From assembly GCA_002323895.1 (NCBI GenBank), contig DCQM01000222.1:1-8276 (forward strand): DNA of 8,276 nucleotides, in the 5' to 3' direction. The notes below the pieces were generated by a model. It saw nothing but the letters and a program-made list of their open reading frames with translations, was not told where the DNA came from and did no database searches. This DNA is from Akkermansiaceae bacterium UBA1518. Its GTDB lineage: Bacteria; Verrucomicrobiota; Verrucomicrobiia; Verrucomicrobiales; Akkermansiaceae. A program made the translations under genes and the position numbers. Numbering within the stretch: the stretch's first letter is position 1; every line of letters starts with the position of its first letter. Below, one piece after another: positions 6,137 to 8,276 of this stretch.

Positions 6137-7174
6137 ATGACTGAAATCGAAGACCTCACACCACAAGACTCGGACAATTCTGACTTGATTCACCGAGTCA
6201 AAAAGCTGATCTCGAGTCCCAGTGACGAGGAATTTTCTGCGCTCGCTCTCGATATTTTTAGATACCAATTCGACCGCAACCATCCCTACGCAGCCTTCGC
6301 GCGATCCATAGAAAAAACGCCCGGAACTGTCGCCCGCTGGGAAGAAATCCCCGCAGTCCCCACCGCCGCCTTCAAACTTCCCGATTTACCCCTGACTTGC
6401 GGCCAAGAAACCCAAACCACCTTTCTCACCTCTGGCACGACCTCCGAAACTAAGGGCTCACATCATTTCCCCTCAACCCATCTTTACGAAAAAGCCATTT
6501 CCTATGGCTGGCTACTTCCAAAACTCCCTACCTTTTTCCTCGCTCCTTCCAATCTTGAATCTCCCCAATCGTCGCTCAGCCACATGTTTCGCCACCTCAA
6601 TGATGGTGACGACTCCCGCTTTCTCCTGAAAAATTCCAAATTCCGTCTTGATCAACTTTTCCTCCACTTGGCTTCTGGACAGCCTCTCATCCTTATGGGC
6701 ACCGCACTCGCCTTCCGCCACCTCATGGAGATCCATGGCTCAATTCCTCTTCCCTCCAGTTCCCACCTTCTCGAGACCGGAGGATATAAAGGCACTTCTA
6801 TTACGCTTTCCAAGCCAGATTTCTACTCTCAGCTCTCCGAATTTTTCAAGCTCCCGCTCAACCATCTTCATAACGAATACGGCATGACCGAGCTCTCCAG
6901 CCAGGCCTACGCCACCGGCCCTGATGGGCCGCATCGTTTTCCCCGCTGGTGCCGCCATCTCATTCTAGATCCCGAAACTGAACGTGAAGTCGCACCCGGC
7001 GAAACGGGCTACCTTGTCATCCACGATCTCGCCAACCTCCACAGCGTTTGCGGAATCCGAACTCAAGATTTTGTGGTGCGCCACGAAGACCATTCTTTCA
7101 CTCTCATTGGCCGCGATCCCGGAGCGATCCCGCGGGGTTGCTCCCGAACCATTGACCAAGCCCTATCGTTATGA
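6137..7174 (+). CDS. LuxE-like acyl-protein synthetase (ANL superfamily)
   Basis: The 345-residue protein resembles LuxE, which uses ATP to activate a fatty acid, becomes acylated itself and hands the acyl group to LuxC for reduction. Motifs in order: the N-terminal WEEIPAVPTAAFK block (68-80), the ATP-loop TSGTTSETKGSHHF (98-111), LLETGGYKG (211-219), NEYGMTEL (246-253, the ANL YGxTE motif), TQDFV with D311, and GRDPGAIPRGCS (325-336). C335, ten residues from the C-terminus, is a candidate acyl-accepting cysteine by analogy with the C-terminal cysteine of Vibrio LuxE. Its stop overlaps the start of the LuxC-like gene by 4 bases, a strong sign that the two work together. There is no Shine-Dalgarno sequence. 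The coding strand is unusually pyrimidine-rich compared with neighbouring genes. No luxAB or luxD is nearby, so bioluminescence is not implied. Confidence 0.88.
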   Translation: MTEIEDLTPQDSDNSDLIHRVKKLISSPSDEEFSALALDIFRYQFDRNHPYAAFARSIEKTPGTVARWEEIPAVPTAAFKLPDLPLTCGQETQTTFLTSGTTSETKGSHHFPSTHLYEKAISYGWLLPKLPTFFLAPSNLESPQSSLSHMFRHLNDGDDSRFLLKNSKFRLDQLFLHLASGQPLILMGTALAFRHLMEIHGSIPLPSSSHLLETGGYKGTSITLSKPDFYSQLSEFFKLPLNHLHNEYGMTELSSQAYATGPDGPHRFPRWCRHLILDPETEREVAPGETGYLVIHDLANLHSVCGIRTQDFVVRHEDHSFTLIGRDPGAIPRGCSRTIDQALSL

Positions 7175-8145
7175 CTCTCAGCAAACGTATCGACCTCATT
7201 CTAGCTTCTCGCGAGCAACTTGAGCCTTTCACGGGGAATCTTACGCGCAACCTTCTCGAGGAGACCTTCTTACGTGAAGCCTCCGGCACCACGGCTCGGC
7301 TTCCAAAAAATATCGTTCATATTATCAGCGGCAACACTCCACACGCCGCTTTTCAAACTCTTCTAAATGGAGTTCTCCTCGGTGCTCAAAACCTCCTCAA
7401 ACTCCCCTCGCAAACCCTCCTAGATTTCGAAATCCCAAATCCACTTCAACCTTTCGTCGAAGTCTCCCGAGAATTGCCCGCGCACTGGATTCCTAAGGCC
7501 GATGCCATGGTCGTTTTTGGCTCCGATAATACGATCCGCCATTTCCAAAGCCTTTGCCCGCTAGAAATTCCCTTTGTCGGACACGGTCATCGCATCGGCA
7601 TTGCCATAATTGATGAGCCCACTCCCAAAGCTGCCCAACTCGCCGCACGCGACATCGGCCTCTTTAACCAATCCGGCTGCCTCTCCCTCCATACCATCTA
7701 CCTCAAAGATCCTTCTGCCTTCGGACCACTCCTTGCCGAAGCCATGACCAATTTCGAAGAACAAGATCCCCGCGGTCCACTCTCTCTTTCCGAAGCGGGC
7801 GCAATCACCAACCTCCGCGAAGAAACCCGCTACCTTATGGCGCAGGATCCCAAATCCCACGCCCTCTGGCACAGCCCCCGCTCTACCGCCTGGACCATTA
7901 TCTTTGAGAATAATTCACGCCTCGCCCTTTCTCCCGGTAACCGGACGATATTCCTTCGCCCCATGCCGGATAATTTTTCGAAGTTCCGTCACCTCTCTGG
8001 CATCGCTCTTCATCCCTATGAAGAGCGATCCAACCTTCCTTCCCCTAGAATCTTCCCTCTAGGAGAAGCTCAATCCCCACCGGCCCTTTGGCCCCATGAC
8101 GGGATTCTTCCACTCGCCTCACTTGTGCGGCATCAATCAAAGTGA
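7171..8145 (+). CDS. LuxC-like acyl reductase (short form)
   Basis: The 324-residue protein matches the LuxC acyl-CoA/acyl-protein reductase family, which is related to aldehyde dehydrogenases and reduces an enzyme-bound fatty acyl thioester to the aldehyde with NAD(P)H. Seen here are ISGNTPHAAFQTL (52-64), the cofactor-region block VVFGSDNTIRHF (114-125), VGHGHRIGIAII (136-147) and RDIGLFNQSGCLS (160-172). C170 in QSGCLS corresponds to the catalytic cysteine of the family. It is much shorter than Vibrio LuxC (about 480 residues), mostly through a shorter N-terminus, but the catalytic core is complete and ends at an ordinary stop, so I do not regard it as truncated by mutation. It overlaps the LuxE-like gene by 4 bases (ATGA). 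Downstream, 38 bases separate it from a convergent gene. Confidence 0.86.
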   Translation: MTLSKRIDLILASREQLEPFTGNLTRNLLEETFLREASGTTARLPKNIVHIISGNTPHAAFQTLLNGVLLGAQNLLKLPSQTLLDFEIPNPLQPFVEVSRELPAHWIPKADAMVVFGSDNTIRHFQSLCPLEIPFVGHGHRIGIAIIDEPTPKAAQLAARDIGLFNQSGCLSLHTIYLKDPSAFGPLLAEAMTNFEEQDPRGPLSLSEAGAITNLREETRYLMAQDPKSHALWHSPRSTAWTIIFENNSRLALSPGNRTIFLRPMPDNFSKFRHLSGIALHPYEERSNLPSPRIFPLGEAQSPPALWPHDGILPLASLVRHQSK

Positions 8146-8183
8146 TTCCGGCATTCCTGTGACCACTCTAAGCTTGTCACAAT

Positions 8184-8276
8184 CTACTTCTTCACCAGCG
8201 ATTCGAGATAATCTAACAAGCTGGCGGCTTCATGCACTGTAAATCCAGAAAGTAATCCCGGAGGCATCAGAGAGGT
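8184..8276 (-). CDS. C-terminal end of a Pirellula/Verrucomicrobium-type haem-binding domain protein (partial)
   Basis: The minus strand is open from the window edge to a TAG at 8184-8186, giving 30 codons. The peptide begins TSLMPPGLLSGFTVHEAASL and continues to DYLESLVKK. The pattern S-x-MPxGLL-(x)n-LLxYLxSL is the end of the cytochrome c-like putative haem-binding domain (TIGR02603) found at the C-terminus of large secreted dehydrogenase-like proteins of Planctomycetes and Verrucomicrobia. MPPG carries the likely axial methionine; the CxxCH site would lie beyond the window. The family is inferred from a short piece, but the pattern is distinctive. It is convergent with the LuxC-like gene. 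Confidence 0.7.
   Translation of the reverse strand, partial: TSLMPPGLLSGFTVHEAASLLDYLESLVKK

Noticed and set aside
7171..8145. The short LuxC-like protein as a truncated pseudogene
   Set aside because: The cofactor block, the catalytic cysteine and the full C-terminal half are intact, the frame is unbroken and the 4-base overlap with the partner gene is kept, so a short family form is more likely.
8158..8181. Inverted repeat TGTGAC-N12-GTCACA between luxC and the convergent haem-binding gene, as a terminator
   Set aside because: The stem is only six base pairs with a 12-base loop and there is no T-run on either side, so it is not supported as an intrinsic terminator.
1..8276. CRISPR arrays, tRNA or rRNA genes, insertion sequences or phage attachment sites
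   Set aside because: Reading both strands I saw no regularly spaced repeats, no tRNA-like cloverleaf, no transposase motifs and no flanking direct repeats.

Overview
The window looks like a chromosomal segment of a member of the Verrucomicrobiota or, less likely, another PVC-group bacterium. Three things suggest this. The fragment at the right edge has the C-terminal signature of the Pirellula/Verrucomicrobium-type haem-binding domain. A zinc-ribbon, membrane and HEAT-like protein of a style common in that group lies at 395-1993. A small lipoprotein ends in a GYVxxP...VDVRGxPxGT...DP...FRVP tail that I associate with verrucomicrobial genomes. The assignment is an inference from protein style; no marker gene such as 16S is present.

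Layout. At the left edge (1-141, minus) is the N-terminus of an alpha/beta hydrolase cut by the window. A gap of about 250 bases follows. It holds a strong hairpin terminator (337-369), which closes the minus-strand gene to its right and also has a clean T-run for plus-strand transcription, and a possible 24-codon plus-strand ORF that ends exactly at the hairpin. From 5493 down to 395 runs a minus-strand cluster: tyrA, aroA, cmk, plsC and then the zinc-ribbon/HEAT membrane protein. tyrA/aroA and aroA/cmk overlap by 4 bases (ATGA) and cmk/plsC are 3 bases apart, so these four form one translationally coupled operon. The last gene has its own likely promoter (2025-2053). Upstream of tyrA is a lipoprotein gene (5560-6033, minus), separated from tyrA by a textbook intrinsic terminator whose T-run stops 8 bases before the tyrA start codon.

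On the plus strand, 6137-8145, lie two genes overlapping by 4 bases: a LuxE-like acyl-protein synthetase (ANL-type adenylating enzyme) and a short LuxC-like acyl reductase. No luciferase (luxAB) or luxD is visible. At the right edge (8184-8276, minus) is the last 30 codons of a haem-binding-domain protein, convergent with luxC.

How the genes work together. AroA makes EPSP in the shikimate pathway and TyrA takes the downstream product prephenate (or arogenate) towards tyrosine. Cmk recycles CMP/dCMP and PlsC makes phosphatidic acid, so CMP released by phospholipid synthesis gives a loose link between those two. The LuxE/LuxC pair should activate a fatty acid, pass it through protein-bound thioesters and reduce it to an aldehyde. 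What that aldehyde is used for here is the main open question of the window.
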